Shown piece after piece: positions 1 through 11,636 of a DNA stretch of 64,000 nucleotides. Position 1 is the first letter of the stretch; the number at the start of each line of letters is the position of its first letter. The notes under the pieces were generated by a model that had not been told where the DNA came from, did no database searches, and was given only the letters and a program-made list of their open reading frames with translations. Both the position numbers and the translations under genes were made by a program. The DNA comes from Pyropia yezoensis. Lineage: Eukaryota; Rhodophyta; Bangiophyceae; Bangiales; Bangiaceae. The stretch is taken from positions 30,592,063 through 30,656,062 of the forward strand of contig CM020619.1 in the NCBI GenBank assembly GCA_009829735.1. The letters run 5' to 3'.

Positions 1-768
1 CCTTCAGCAGCACCTGTTGTACTAGAGCCCGTTGTGGACGCTGAGACGGCGGCATTGCGTGCTGCGTACGTTGGTGAGGGGGGGGGACATGGTTTTGTCC
101 CACTGCGTTGCTTCTGTGCGGGGATCCGTACGGAGTGCAGGCTATGGAATTTGTCGAGGTGTGGAGGGGGTGTGTGTGTGTCCTGGAATGGTCGTGTTGG
201 CGGTGGGCACTGTGCCGTGGCTGCGTTGGATGTACGCGGGATGCATGCTGACTTCTTACCTTTGGCGTGTGCTTGTCGAACTGGTTTTCGTTGCCTTCGC
301 GGCGGCCTGACTTTCTTTTGGTGCCGCACCCTGCTTCCCCTGTTTCTGGTCGTCAGTCCCATCGCCGCCCGGGTCAAGGAGGTGTTTACTACCTCCACCT
401 CTTCCGCCCTGTCGGGCTCCATTTTTGGCCTCCTGTTCGGCATCGTCTCGGGCACCGTTGGCCGCAAGGGTGTTGGTCCCACACTCGCCGCAGCACAGGC
501 CCAAGCCCGCTCGTGGGGCGGCGTCTCTGCCGTTTACTCAGGGCTGCAGACGGCTGCCAAGGTAGCGCGCGCCAAAAACGACCGGTGGAACAACGTGATT
601 GGGGCGTGCGGCAGCGGTGCGGCGTTCTCGTGTGCTAGCGGAGGTGGGCCCCGCGCGGCGGTGCAGGGGTGTGTGTCGTTTGCGCTGTTCAGCTATGTCA
701 TTGACGGGCTGGTGCCATCGACGGGGGGAGACCCCGCTACCAAGACCGACGCCGAGTTGTTGAAGTGA
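1..768 (+). CDS. Tim22-like mitochondrial inner-membrane translocase subunit, 5' end outside window
   Basis: The last ~115 codons (about 357-768) encode a Tim17/Tim22/Tim23-family protein. Glycine-rich membrane segments (SALSGSIFGLLFGIVSG), a WGGVSAVYSGL segment, the RAKNDRWNNVIGACGSGAAF stretch and AVQGCVSFALFSYVID resemble Tim22 (carrier translocase of the mitochondrial inner membrane) more than Tim17 or Tim23. The frame is open from base 1 to the TGA at 766-768, but 74-356 translates to sequence unlike the family and has a GTGAGG donor at 74 and a pyrimidine-rich CAG acceptor at 354-356, so an intron is likely. That junction is one base out of frame, so the exon boundary is unresolved. The gene begins left of the window. 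Family assignment is good; exon structure is weak. It could be another Tim17-family member such as an outer-envelope OEP16-like protein. Confidence 0.7.
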   Translation, partial: PSAAPVVLEPVVDAETAALRAAYVGEGGGHGFVPLRCFCAGIRTECRLWNLSRCGGGVCVSWNGRVGGGHCAVAALDVRGMHADFLPLACACRTGFRCLRGGLTFFWCRTLLPLFLVVSPIAARVKEVFTTSTSSALSGSIFGLLFGIVSGTVGRKGVGPTLAAAQAQARSWGGVSAVYSGLQTAAKVARAKNDRWNNVIGACGSGAAFSCASGGGPRAAVQGCVSFALFSYVIDGLVPSTGGDPATKTDAELLK

Positions 769-1214
769 AACGATGAAGTGCGGAAGAGTGGGCGGGGTAC
801 GCGGGGGGGGGTCGAGCGGCTAGCAGAGGAGGGCTGAGCCTTGAGGCAAGGTGTGCATCAGGACGAGCAGCGTTGGCAGGCCTCGTTTGTCGCGCCTCCA
901 GTGGGAGCGAATGCCGCACAGGAATGTGTGCGGTGTTACGGGGCCGGTTCGGGCGCTGTGGTCAAAGCACTGTGCTGCGGGGGGGTTTTCGACGGGGTGC
1001 GTGCTGCCTGGTGGTAGAGGACACCCTGCGGCCCACGGACGGGGTCCAAGAAGGCCGTAGAGAGGACCGAGGGCCGTGCTCGGGCTTGTCGTCCATCGCA
1101 AGATCATGATGAACACGAAATGTGGGGCGCTGACGGGTGTGGGATGTGGACGGGATGTAGGTGGGATGGACAAGGGGTGGTGAGGTGAACAACGTGGGGT
1201 GCTTGTACGCCAAG
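769..1214. other. Intergenic, no gene seen
   Basis: This is the space between the stops of two convergent genes (Tim22-like and SmG). ORFs here are short and G-rich and resemble no family known to me. It probably holds both 3' UTRs. Confidence 0.5.
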
Positions 1215-2067
1215 CTATTTACTTGCTCGTTCCAGCGCCTCAATGACGATGATGCTGTTGCCGCGCACCATCTGCTCACGGTTAGCAGGTTCGTCCGGTT
1301 CACCAAGAAAAGTAATGCCGCATGCCAGGAAGTCGCGTAACGCAGAAGAGACACAGCAACGGTTCCACACACCAGGTCCCGAGAGTAGCGCAAAAAGGAA
1401 GAGGTAACACGCAGTGTGACGCGCCACAGAAATGCACAAACGCAAGACAGGAAAAACAAAGGCGTTAGAAAAGCAGCACGGGAAAGTCATGGCCAAGGAG
1501 GAAAGAATGCGGCGGGGGAGTGATAGCGCAAAACAGGTAAAGTGAGGAAAACGACATCGGCGTGATTTACGAGGGCACACACGCGACACCACAGACCACG
1601 GGTCCAGTCCTGGGTCGGAAACAAAGAGCGTACCACCATGCCCAAGTCACGGTTTGACGCTGCCGACGTTCCCGTCACTGTCTTGTCCACAACGTCAGCT
1701 AGTGTGAGGTTGATGAACTGGTCGTACCCACGGAGGGTGCCCTCTATGCAGCGGTGGCCATTCAGTTGCACTGCACAAGTATTTCGGCGCCAAGATGTGT
1801 TGCCCAAGGAGGAAACAACAGAGGATAATACACAGCAAAGGAAAACAAAAGTCATGGTCAGAGTCGGTTGCAACAGAATGACAAAACAAGAACTGAGCTC
1901 GGACAAGCAGTAGGGTGCAAAGGAGGGACATTCTCTCTTCTAAAGCTACGAGCCTGCAGACCGCTCAACGACAAAACCGAAAACGGGGCAGCGAGACAAA
2001 ACGTACGGACGAGGCGCTTGTCCATCATCTTCTTCACGTCTGGCATCCGCTTCGCTGCGTTCGCCAT
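1215..2067 (-). CDS. SNRPG: Small nuclear ribonucleoprotein G (SmG), three exons
   Basis: SmG is one subunit of the heptameric Sm ring on U1, U2, U4 and U5 snRNAs. Three exons read on the minus strand: 2067-2007, 1770-1634 and 1271-1215. Introns start GTACGT and GTACGC and end CAG. Exon lengths 61, 137 and 57 nt join in frame to 84 residues; the family is usually 75-80. Exon 1 gives MPDVKKMMDKRLV (human: LKKFMDKKLSL). Exon 2 carries Sm1 (LQLNGHRCIEGTLRGYDQFI, with the NG and the G.L.G.D pattern). Exon 3 carries Sm2 (MVRGNSIIVIEALERASK; RGNSI is the SmG RNA-binding signature). LSm7 is the nearest alternative, but RGNSI followed by EALER favours SmG. The gene is divergent from D2HGDH, with 408 bp between start codons. 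Confidence 0.95.
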
Positions 2068-2475
2068 GGCAGCACCGATGCACGAGCCAGCCAACCAGAG
2101 GGAGGAAGAAGATGTCCACGCGTTTCAGAGAGGTCCACCAGAACCGGTTGCCACAAACAGAAGAGCCGGCCAGGGCCAGCCCAGCTTCCTCTGCGCCCCG
2201 ACAGCGTGTCTTGGTCCTGGGGCGCACTCTCGAGCCGCGTTGCTCTGACACGTGGGTGGGAGTGAAGTATCGAAATACCAACCGGAAAGAGCGAAAGAGA
2301 CTGGTTTTCGATCGGTTAACTGCACGCTTTCAGCGCTCCCTGACTTGGCTCACCGGCCGGCGGCCCCGCCGGTGTGCACAATTTTTTCTGGGGCTCCAGG
2401 CAATATCCACGAGGCCCGCGCTGTGTTCCCGTTGTCGGAACACTCTGTGCTGCATCTACCGTGACTTCGTGCGCC
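2068..2475. promoter_or_regulatory. Shared upstream region of divergent SmG and D2HGDH genes
   Basis: The start codons of SmG (minus) and D2HGDH (plus) face away from each other across these 408 bp, so both promoters and 5' UTRs should lie here. I see no clear TATA box. Bidirectional control is inferred from layout only. Confidence 0.5.
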
Positions 2476-4146
2476 ATGAGCCTCTCTCCGTCCTTGTTGC
2501 GGCTTGCCGCCGCTCGATTGCGCACCCCCAGCCTTGCGGCGGGGGTGGCTTCCTCCTCCCCATGGCGGCTGGCCGTGGGTCACCCCAGACTCGCTGTCGG
2601 CCCCGTCACCGCCGCCGCCCCGGCCTTTCTGGCACGGTTTATGGCCTCGGCGGCGGCTGCCGCTCCTGCGGCCACACCGCTCACGCTCCCCTCTGGGCTG
2701 CGCTCGCCCACGGATGAGGACATTGCAGCGTTTCGCGCCATGCTCCCCACCCCCGGCTCGGTCGTCACTGACGAGGACGCGCTTGCTCCTCACAATACTG
2801 ACTGGATGGGCCGTTTCATCGGGCGCTCGCGGGTGCTGCTCAAACCTCGCTCCACCGACGAGGTCGCCGCCATTCTCCGCCACTGCAATGAGCAAGGCAT
2901 CCCGCTGGTACCGCAAGGTGGCAATACGGGCATGGTCGGCGGCTCAGTGCCGGTCGCAGACGAGGTCATCCTGTCCCTTGCGGGGATGGCGTCCATTGAG
3001 GCGTTTGACGCCGCCTCTGGGGTGGTCACTGCCCAAGCTGGGGTCGTCCTTGAGGCCCTGGACACGTACGTGGGCGAGCGCGGCCATCGGGTGCCCCTCG
3101 ACCTGGGCGCCAAGGGTAGCTGCCAAATTGGGGGAAATGTGGCCACCAACGCAGGCGGGAGCCGCTACGTGCGCTACGGCAGCCTGCGGGCGTCAGTTCT
3201 GGGGGTGGAGGCAGTGCTACCGTCGGGGGAGGTGTTGGCAGGCCTGACTTCCCTGCGAAAGGACAACACCGGCTATGATCTCAAGCAGCTGATGATTGGG
3301 GGTGAGGGCACCCTTGGCGTCATCACGCGGGTTGCACTCGCGTGTCCGCCATTGTCTGCAGCCGTCCACGTGACGCTGCTGAAGGTTCCGTCGTGGGCCA
3401 ACGCTGTGTCGTTGCTAGCCGCTGCCAAGGGCCAGCTCGCAGAGATCCTCTCAGCGTTTGAATTTATGGATGCCCCCGCTGTGAAGCTCGCTGTCACCCA
3501 CCTGTCCCACGTACGGGATCCACTGGGGCCAGATGAGGATGCGGGAGCAACGGACGGCCCCTTTTACGTGCTCATTGAGACGGCCGGATCGTCGGCGGCA
3601 CACGACCGCGAGAAGCTCGACACTTTTCTCGAGTCCTCTATGGAGTCTGAGCTGGTCACCGACGGGGTGATGGCCGAGTCGGCGGGCCAGGCGGCGGCGT
3701 TTTGGGAGCTTCGCGAGTCCCTCCCAGAGGCGGTGGGCAAAGCCGGCACCAAGGTCTTCAAGTACGACATTTCCCTCCCCATGGACGCCTTTTACCGAAT
3801 CGTGACCGATGCGCGGGCTCTCCTGGCCGATGCTGGCGCCGACGCGGACGTGGTCGGCTGGGGCCACATGGGCGATGGCAACCTCCACCTTAACGTGGCC
3901 GCCCGCGGGGACGTGGCTGCCGTCGCGGCCGCCCTTGAGCCGTGGGTGTACGAGCAGGTGGCGGCGGCGCGGGGTAGCGTCAGCGCCGAGCACGGATTGG
4001 GGGTGATGAAGGCGGGGGCGATTGGCTACACCAAGGATGCGGTGAGCGTGGAGGTGATGCGGGGAATCAAGGCCCTGCTGGACCCCAAGGGCATTCTCAA
4101 CCCTCTCAAGATGCTGCCTCGCGTGGGGGAGGAGAAGACGGCGTAA
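2476..4146 (+). CDS. D2HGDH: D-2-hydroxyglutarate dehydrogenase, mitochondrial
   Basis: This FAD flavoenzyme oxidises D-2-hydroxyglutarate to 2-oxoglutarate, passing electrons to the mitochondrial ETF pathway. The single-exon, 556-residue protein is of typical family length. The chosen ATG opens an Arg/Ala/Ser-rich presequence (MSLSPSLLRLAAARLRTPS); an upstream in-frame GTG at 2374 is not preferred. The FAD_binding_4 (PCMH) fold covers about residues 110-290, with GNTGMVGGSVP near 149, GSCQIGGNVATNAGG near 215 and KDNTGYDLKQLMIGGEGTLG near 260. The C-terminal oxidase domain has FEFMDAPAVKL, FYVLIETAGS, the metal/substrate motif GHMGDGNLHLN (about 463-473), SAEHGLG (about 503) and the ending LLDPKGILNPLKMLP. 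The match to human D2HGDH is close throughout, which separates it from D-lactate dehydrogenase. Confidence 0.97.
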   Translation: MSLSPSLLRLAAARLRTPSLAAGVASSSPWRLAVGHPRLAVGPVTAAAPAFLARFMASAAAAAPAATPLTLPSGLRSPTDEDIAAFRAMLPTPGSVVTDEDALAPHNTDWMGRFIGRSRVLLKPRSTDEVAAILRHCNEQGIPLVPQGGNTGMVGGSVPVADEVILSLAGMASIEAFDAASGVVTAQAGVVLEALDTYVGERGHRVPLDLGAKGSCQIGGNVATNAGGSRYVRYGSLRASVLGVEAVLPSGEVLAGLTSLRKDNTGYDLKQLMIGGEGTLGVITRVALACPPLSAAVHVTLLKVPSWANAVSLLAAAKGQLAEILSAFEFMDAPAVKLAVTHLSHVRDPLGPDEDAGATDGPFYVLIETAGSSAAHDREKLDTFLESSMESELVTDGVMAESAGQAAAFWELRESLPEAVGKAGTKVFKYDISLPMDAFYRIVTDARALLADAGADADVVGWGHMGDGNLHLNVAARGDVAAVAAALEPWVYEQVAAARGSVSAEHGLGVMKAGAIGYTKDAVSVEVMRGIKALLDPKGILNPLKMLPRVGEEKTA

Positions 4147-4547
4147 GAGGGCGGCTACGCGCGAAGCTTTGGGGTGTACAACGTGTTTCGAGAGGGGATG
4201 GGGCCCATGCGCCGCTCTCCCGGAGGTGGCCCGTGCGGATCTGACGGAGCTGGGCTGGTCCGTGCCATGCAGCAAGGACCGCTGCCACGCGGCGGCTGTG
4301 CGCTGAGAGGAGAAGGGGCGCGGGAGTGTGGCCTGCGTGGCGACCGGGTTGGTCTACCACTTCGCCGCCATGACAACGCCAAGCTAATACAGAACAGGAG
4401 GATAGATGGACACGGTGTCCAGCTCCGCCCAGCGGCTCTCCAAAATGTCCGAGACAAACCCAACCCGGTCTACTAAACTCACTTCTCCTTCTCACCACCC
4501 CATTGCGCACACACTCACTGCCCCCAGGCCCCCTCCCCCCCCACTGT
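4147..4547. other. Intergenic between convergent D2HGDH and PPR genes
   Basis: This 3'-to-3' gap has no supportable ORF. It presumably contains both polyadenylation regions. Confidence 0.5.
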
Positions 4548-5036
4548 CTAGTCAAACGCCTCTGGCGGCAAAATCGCCCGCAGCGTATCCTCCATACCGT
4601 CGGGCAGGGTCACATCGCCCAGCAGAACCTTGTCGTCCCACATCTGCTCGATGAGCGAGAAGGCCACCTGGCGGTCCCCCGCGGCGGCGCAGCCCGCGAG
4701 CAGGATTTCGTACGTCACCGCTGTTGGCCGAGTGCCGGTCGCCTTCATGGTGCCCAGAATCCACAGCGCCTTGTCCAGCTCTCCCGATGTGGCGGCGGTC
4801 GAGAGAAGCTCGTTCCACGAGGCCAGCGGGGGGATCGCATCGTCCGCGCGCATCTTGTCAGCAAAAGACGTCCACGCGGCCTCGGTGGTGGTGACCATAG
4901 TAGGAGAGGTGAGGGGGGAGCGGCTGCGGCTGCAGAGCAGGGGTAGGGGTACGGTGGGCCGCCCGCCGCAGTGCAGTCCCCGACGGCAGGCTGCTCGGGC
5001 AGGGAGCGCTCCGCTAAGAGCAGGGATGAACGCCAT
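4548..5036 (-). CDS. Small organelle-targeted PPR-motif protein
   Basis: The 162-residue protein starts at MAFIPALSGALPARAACRRG, an Arg/Ala-rich presequence suggesting mitochondrial or plastid import. Residues ~70-150 hold two tandem pentatricopeptide-like helix pairs. The first runs from ASWNELLSTAATSGELDKAL through TMKATGTRP and the second from TAVTYEILLAGCAAAGDRQV through LIEQM. The spacing is ~35 residues and the hydrophobic pattern is that of PPR repeats, which bind organellar RNA. Two repeats are few for a PPR protein, so it may act with partners or be a TPR-like scaffold. The C-terminus (GMEDTLRAILPPEAFD) is unassigned. A later in-frame Met (MVTTTEAAW) would give a 116-residue form without the presequence. 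Specific role unknown. Confidence 0.7.
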   Translation of the reverse strand: MAFIPALSGALPARAACRRGLHCGGRPTVPLPLLCSRSRSPLTSPTMVTTTEAAWTSFADKMRADDAIPPLASWNELLSTAATSGELDKALWILGTMKATGTRPTAVTYEILLAGCAAAGDRQVAFSLIEQMWDDKVLLGDVTLPDGMEDTLRAILPPEAFD

Positions 5037-5188
5037 AGGGGGCTTCACAGTTGGATAAACCAGCACCGCAGGGGTCTAAGGAGATGAGCGAGGCTGTCAG
5101 AGTAAGAGGCGAGCGGCAGTTAAGCGAGGAAGACGCGGGCCGTTACGCGGTCGCCTACAACGTGCGTACAACAGAAGCGCGGAAAACA

Positions 5189-5337
5189 GGCCATTTTTTG
5201 TCAACTCAGCGCTAGTGCGCGAGATCCCTGAGTGAGCCCCGCGGATCACGAGGACGCGATGTGCTGGCCATTTTTTGTCAACTCAGCACTAGAGCGCAAG
5301 ATCCCTGCGTGAGCCTCGTGGATCATGAGGACGCGAT
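5189..5337 (+). repeat. Tandem duplication, two units of about 77 bp
   Basis: GGCCATTTTTTGTCAACTCA starts at 5189 and again at 5266. About 72 bp match with scattered differences, ending at GAGGACGCGAT in both units. It lies between the PPR and dehydrogenase genes. Confidence 0.85.
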
Positions 5338-5442
5338 ACTGTACTTACATGAAAGTCGTTTTCGAAGAAAAACACCCCAGCCGCTGTGGAGGAGCTCGCG
5401 CTCACTTCAGACAGCCCTACGCACGCGGGCACAACGCCTATT

Positions 5443-6660
5443 TCAACGGGTGCCGGCGGCCCGCTTCAGGACATCCACCTCATCCAGTCTCACTAGCCGC
5501 CCCTCCTGGTGACTAAGTGCCGCAGCTTTCGCAGCAACAATAGGCGCCCGCCCGTCCGCACCGCTGACTGGCGTCTCCTCCCCCGACGCCACCATCCTGA
5601 CGAAGGCCCCCATAATCCCATCGTAGGCGTCGGCATATCGGTCCATGAAGAAGGAGTACGGAAGGCCCCGAACGCCCGCGCCGTCAGCGGTGTGCACCTC
5701 CACCGCGTCCGCCGACTTGTTGTTACCCACCACACTGCCACGCCCGCCAAACACCTCAATGCGCTGGTCATAGCCAAAGCTGCACCGCCGGCTGTTCTCA
5801 ATGGTACCAATAACTCCGTTGGACATCTTGACGACGATGATAACCGTGTCCAGGTCCCCAGCCTCCCGTGCGGCGTCTTCCACGGCGGCCCCTGTAACAA
5901 AGACGCTCTCAATCTCGGCCCCACACACAAAGCGCGCCATGTCGAAGTCATGGGAGGCCATGTCCAGGAAGATGCCGCCACTCTTTTGTAGGTACGCGGC
6001 GGGTGGCGGCGACGGGTCGCGGCTCTTGATGGTGAAGGTACGCACATCGCCAATGGCACCCGCAGCAACGAGCGCTTTGACCTTCGCGAAGTTGGAGTCA
6101 AAACGGCGCTGGAAGCCCACCAGTAGCTGCACCCCAGCCGCATCAACCGCCTGTATCACGTCGTCTATCGTGACAAGATCGTTCGAGATTGGTTTTTCAC
6201 AAAACACCGCTTTGCCAGCCGCGACACATGCCTTGATCTGCTCAGCATGGAAGGGTGTTGGCGAGCCGATAACTACCGCGTCCACGTCCGGATTGCCGAC
6301 GAGCTCTTTCCAGTCGGAGACCCACTGGGTGGAGAATTCAGATGCCACGGCCAGACCAAAAGGCTCAAAAGGGTCCGCGACAACCACAAGAGTCGCCCCG
6401 GGTAGAGCGGTGACAGCACGCGCGTGTACCTGACCGATGCGCCCGCATCCGATGATGCCGACGCCAACCGGACGAGGAATCGCCGACGGGGGAACGGCAG
6501 CCGTCGAGAACGCTTCGCTGTCGGCGGCCATGCGAAGCGGTGCTACCGGACGACCGAGGAGTCTGAGAGGTAGGCCCCTGGACGGAAGAACAGGTCGATG
6601 ACAGATGAGGGCGGTCGCTGGAGCAGAGCACCCAAGACCAGCAGCAGCGATAAAAGCCAT
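5443..6660 (-). CDS. Gfo/Idh/MocA-family NAD(P)-dependent dehydrogenase, inositol 2-dehydrogenase-like
   Basis: The 405-residue protein begins at the ATG ending at 6660. Residues 1-60 are an Arg/Ala-rich presequence (second Met at 44), suggesting organelle import. The Rossmann fold starts GVGIIGCGRIGQVHARAV (about 66-83), an NAD(P)-binding GxGxxG motif. FCEKPIS (153-159) holds the EKP lysine typical of the family, and the substrate region has GGIFLDMASHDFDMARF (228-244), containing the conserved D..xHD residues. The C-terminal part (NGVIGTIENSRRCSFGYDQR) matches inositol 2-dehydrogenases, which oxidise myo-inositol to scyllo-inosose. Family assignment is secure; the substrate is not, since scyllo-inositol or related sugar dehydrogenases look similar. 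Single exon. Confidence 0.9.
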   Translation of the reverse strand: MAFIAAAGLGCSAPATALICHRPVLPSRGLPLRLLGRPVAPLRMAADSEAFSTAAVPPSAIPRPVGVGIIGCGRIGQVHARAVTALPGATLVVVADPFEPFGLAVASEFSTQWVSDWKELVGNPDVDAVVIGSPTPFHAEQIKACVAAGKAVFCEKPISNDLVTIDDVIQAVDAAGVQLLVGFQRRFDSNFAKVKALVAAGAIGDVRTFTIKSRDPSPPPAAYLQKSGGIFLDMASHDFDMARFVCGAEIESVFVTGAAVEDAAREAGDLDTVIIVVKMSNGVIGTIENSRRCSFGYDQRIEVFGGRGSVVGNNKSADAVEVHTADGAGVRGLPYSFFMDRYADAYDGIMGAFVRMVASGEETPVSGADGRAPIVAAKAAALSHQEGRLVRLDEVDVLKRAAGTR

Positions 6661-9505
<2,845 letters not shown>

Positions 9506-10989
9506 TGGGTGTGGTGGTCTTGGTGTGGACGCGGAGGGGAGATGGATGGGGGCTGTGCTGGGCCGCTGGGCCTTGAGCCGTGGTCTTTTCTTTGGTCGGC
9601 CTCCCAGCTGCCCGTTTGCGTGCTGTTTTCCTGTCGTCCCCTTGCTCATCATCCCCCTCTGTTTTTTTTTTGGTCGTTGTGTAAAAAGTCGCCTTTGTGT
9701 TTTGGGTTGGTTCTGGGGGGGCTGGTCACGGATTCCTCCCCCACCCCGGTTACGGACAAGAGCCCACACTGTGGCTCCACTCCTCACCGCTGCCTTATCC
9801 AGGGGTGCGGTCTGGAAGAGCACCGTGCGCACGCCGTGTGGGACGAAGCGTCGGCGGGGCACCGCAGTCCACCGCCCGCACGACCCGCCCGCGGGTCCGT
9901 CCCCGCCACTGTCGCGGCGGCCCCCGCCCGGCCGCCAATCACGTCGGCCTGCACCCGTGAGTGTCCCGGGGGAATGGTGTCACCGTGTCAACTCTAACGT
10001 GTCTTGCTCAACCTACAGTATTGTGTCCCGAAACGTGCGCGAAGCACGTGTTGTGGTTCAACCAATCGGAAGGCTACCTGCCCGTGTGTCGTGTCTGAGA
10101 TGCCCTTATTGTCTGCCGTCTACCTAAATAGGTAGAGAGGGCCGAATCATTCGGGCACAATGTTTCCCGGGGTGCATCAACCTCCAGGTCCCTCATTCTG
10201 ATAGATATTGTGCGTCCCGTAAAAAGTGGACGTGCACAGGTCGTGCAGTGTGGGATTGATTGGTCCAGTGGCCGATATTTGACATGATCACGACACGTGC
10301 ACGTCCACTTTTTACGGGACGCACTATAGCTGGCACGTCCGCAAGCGACTCGACGAGAAAACCTACCGAATCGGGTCGTGCGCGCGACCACGGGATAAGG
10401 GGCACTGCGCAGGGGGCTGGTACGGGCGGGCCCGCCGCTACTTATGGCCATTGTGCGGGCGGCACCCTCCCCACGGTTGCAGGGTACGACGACAACGTGG
10501 GCATCCCCGTCGGCGGCACAAGTCAATGATGTACAGTGCAAGGCCAATAGTATTTCCACCCCCCCGAATTTGGTCTCGACTGCCTCTCTTGTTGCCCCTC
10601 GTCCTCGGCTATAAAGCAACGCCCCAGGGGTTTCTTGGGCTCGCTGTGCTCCTGGGAGCGTCTTTTATCCTTATGAGTCACCACAGTGCCACCTCCTCTG
10701 TGCTCAGGGCTTAGAGCTGGCATCAGGTCGGACAGAGTTGAGCACAGGAAAACCAGAACGGTGCCACTCCTGCAGCTTTGTAGCAGTGCTGTTCTGAGCA
10801 TACGACTTCTTCATCATGACACAGATGGTGTGCCCATATTGCATGAGTGCCGTATGTATCTCTCCCGTAGCGTCTGTGGCACATGCACACGATTTTTTCC
10901 CATTGTCATGTCCGACTCATGTACGAGACGGGAGTCGCAAGCGCGTAAGACTTTGGTACTGATCAGTAGAGAGGCGATCGAGGCTCGTA
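9506..10989. other. Intergenic containing a MITE
   Basis: Apart from the palindromic element at 10208-10326 there is no supportable gene. Long pyrimidine/T runs near 9660 probably belong to the PSMA7 3' UTR. Confidence 0.5.
10208..10326. mobile_element. 119-bp palindromic MITE, copy 1, TA target duplication
   Basis: The ends are inverted: TTGTGCGTCCCGTAAAAAG reads inward from 10208, and the reverse complement of the other end reads TAGTGCGTCCCGTAAAAAG. The match continues through GTGGACGTGCAC. TA dinucleotides flank it (10206-10207 and 10327-10328). A second copy of identical length lies at 39795-39913. The TA target and short inverted ends suggest a Tc1/mariner- or pogo-mobilised non-autonomous element. 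Confidence 0.92.
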
Positions 10990-11636
10990 ATGCACGTCAA
11001 GCAGTTCGCATGTGACATGGATACCGCCCAGTGGCTGCCCGACCGGCGGGAGCAGCCGGGCGCGCCGTACGCGGTGCACGAGCTGCTCCTCGGCACGCAC
11101 ACGTCCGCGGGGGTGCCGAACTACCCCAAGCTCCCGGACGTGCGCGTGCCGTCGGCGGCGGCCGCGGCGGACGTGGCGCAGTACGCGGCGGAGCACGCGG
11201 CCAACCCGCTGTCGGCGAATGGCGCACCCGGCGGCGGCACGGCGGCCGGGGCGGAGGCCGTCGTCGGCGGCAATGGCGCCGGCACGGCAGCGGCGTGGCG
11301 TGGCCAAACCACCTCGCTCACCTGCTCGCGTCTGTCGGCGACGACCGGCGGCTGCTCGTGTGGGACATTCGCGCGCCGTCGCGGGAGCCCGCGCTCTCCT
11401 CCCCGTTGGGCACGCACAAGGCCGAGACCAACAGCGTCGCGTGCAACCCCTTCTCCGAGTTTGTCCTCGCGGCGGGCTCGGCGGACCAGTCGGTGGCGAT
11501 GTGGGTCTTGCGGAGCATGCGCGCCAATGTGCACTCGTGCGACTCGCACGCGGACGAGGTGCTCACTGCCGCGTGGTCGCCCTTTCACGACGCGGTGCTC
11601 GCGTCGGCGGGTGCAGACCGCCGCGTCAATGAGTAG
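10990..11636 (+). pseudogene. RBBP4/RBAP48/MSI1-type WD40 histone chaperone fragment
   Basis: Two pieces of an RBBP4/MSI1 protein (CAF-1, PRC2 and HDAC subunit) are present. Piece one, from ~11020, has TAQWLPD and ELLLGTHTSAG, matching the N-terminal blade (human TAQWLPD, LVLGTHTSDE). Piece two, 11295-11633, is in another frame. It has VAWPNHLAHLLASVGDDRRL, VWD, NSVACNPFSEFVLAAGSADQ, SHADEVLTAAWSP and ASAGADRRVN, corresponding to roughly human residues 228-335. The ~130 residues between, the first ~40 and the last ~90 are missing, and reading stops one codon after DRRVN, where NVWDL would follow. A frame change plus missing blades make a functional propeller unlikely. Either a truncated gene copy or a misassembled locus would explain it; the preserved motifs imply a recent origin. 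Confidence 0.85.
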
